From: Cladorrhinum sp. PSN259
Lineage: Eukaryota > Ascomycota > Sordariomycetes > Sordariales > Podosporaceae
Reading direction: 5' to 3'
DNA: 64,000 bases
Assembly: GCA_033725935.1 (NCBI GenBank)
Contig: MU867063.1
Coordinates: 987,694 to 1,051,693, forward strand
Each line of letters begins with the position of its first letter. The first letter of the stretch is position 1. Positions 63,352-64,000 of the stretch are shown here, piece after piece. The notes under the pieces are model-generated. The model was given only the letters and a program-made list of their open reading frames with translations, made no database searches and was not told the DNA's origin. The translations under genes and the position numbers were made by a program.

Positions 63352-64000
63352 CTTTGCGGCGGGGGATTGAGCTTCACCCCAAAGCCGCCCTTTGTGCGAG
63401 AGTCGTGATGTTTGTTGGGAAGCTTAATAGCCCCAGGCAGCTGACGCGATCAAGCACTGTGCAGCCACTATTCCAAGCCACGGCGGGGTTGCCAGGCGAG
63501 AGCTCCGATAGCTCTAGGAAGGGAGTGGGAGGGGTGCGGCCGATGTTGTTGAGTACCGCAAGTTCTCCAGGATGAAGATTGGCGATGGAACGAGTACCTG
63601 GCTCGAGTTTGATAGGTTGATATCGATCGAAGAGGCTCGTCGCGTCGCCGTCGTGGTGTATTAATCGGATAGGTTTGGATTGCTTGCTGGCTGGACGGAC
63701 GGACGGGACGGTTGAGCGGCAGCACGCAGGCAGGCAAGGCAGAGTGCAGGCACAGGTAGGTAGGTAGAGTGATGGGCAGGTAGCTGAGAGGGGTACCAAT
63801 TCGTGGTGGATTGAAGTGAGGGGGTGTTTACCCGGCCGATGGTTGCTTCTATTCTCTTGACAGTATCTTTTTATCGCCCTTTTTTTTTCTCTGCTTGTCC
63901 ACGGTGTCCCAGATGCAAAACCCTGTCTCGTTGTGCCGAGCCCAAATTTTGGTGTCCACCCGTCCCACCAGGTCCACTTCCAGTTGCTTGGTTGCTTTGC
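63352..64000. promoter_or_regulatory. upstream region of ICE2, right edge
   Basis: Promoter side of ICE2, cut by the window edge. It contains short direct repeats of GGACGGAC type near 63698-63712, GGCAGGCAAGGCAG near 63730 and GGTAGGTAGGTAG near 63756-63768. No TATA box or second gene is recognised. Confidence 0.4.

Overview
This window is nuclear chromosomal DNA from a filamentous ascomycete, most likely a Sordariomycete (possibly Sordariales). The evidence is 21 protein-coding genes with short introns (58-106 nt, GT-AG, one probable GC-AG), coding regions richer in G+C than the spacers, fungal-only families (Zn2Cys6 regulator, cerato-platanin, DUF1996, ICE2, Dug3, an Mmc1-like protein) and Ser/Pro/Gln-rich protein tails. 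There is no operon logic; genes lie on both strands with 0.2-4.3 kb spacers. The species call is inference.

Layout. 1-819: AT-rich left edge with a tRNA-like, possibly SINE-derived element on the minus strand. 0.8-6.9 kb: a large single-pass membrane protein of unknown function and a secreted DUF1996 protein, both minus. 10-13.9 kb: the auxilin-like clathrin-uncoating factor SWA2 (+) converging on the ERAD E2 enzyme UBC7 (-). 14.3-17.5 kb: an Mmc1-like mitochondrial protein (+) converging on the spliceosomal core protein SmD3 (-). 18.8-25.5 kb: an uncharacterised basic/proline-rich protein (+), the M18 vacuolar aminopeptidase APE1 (-) and a PAF-acetylhydrolase-like esterase (+). 26.5-37.1 kb: a run of plus-strand genes, namely a 1543-residue WW-domain scaffold-like protein, a tRNA-Arg(ACG) with a 12-nt intron, an EF-hand MscS-type channel and a C2H2 zinc-finger protein. 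38.9-46.4 kb (minus): a Zn2Cys6 regulator with a 4.3-kb upstream spacer, and a T2 ribonuclease. 47-53.8 kb: an acyl-protein-thioesterase-like hydrolase (+), a cerato-platanin (-), an uncharacterised protein (-) and the tail-anchored E2 UBC6 (+). 54.5-63.4 kb: the glutathione-degradation subunit DUG3 (-), the mitochondrial fusion dynamin MGM1 (+) and the ER membrane protein ICE2 (-).

Functional themes are ER quality control and membrane biogenesis (UBC6, UBC7, ICE2, MscS-type channel), mitochondrial inner-membrane shaping (MGM1, Mmc1-like), vacuolar or peptide turnover (APE1, DUG3, RNase T2) and trafficking (SWA2). These look like housekeeping neighbours rather than a cluster. I found no transposon ORF, secondary-metabolite cluster, CRISPR array or obvious new multi-gene system. 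The more unusual items are a candidate GC-AG intron whose use completes a zinc finger, a 15-nt first exon carrying only the catalytic end of DUG3, a 42-bp tandem repeat upstream of MGM1, the tRNA-like element at the left edge, and several uncharacterised proteins with recurring short motifs.
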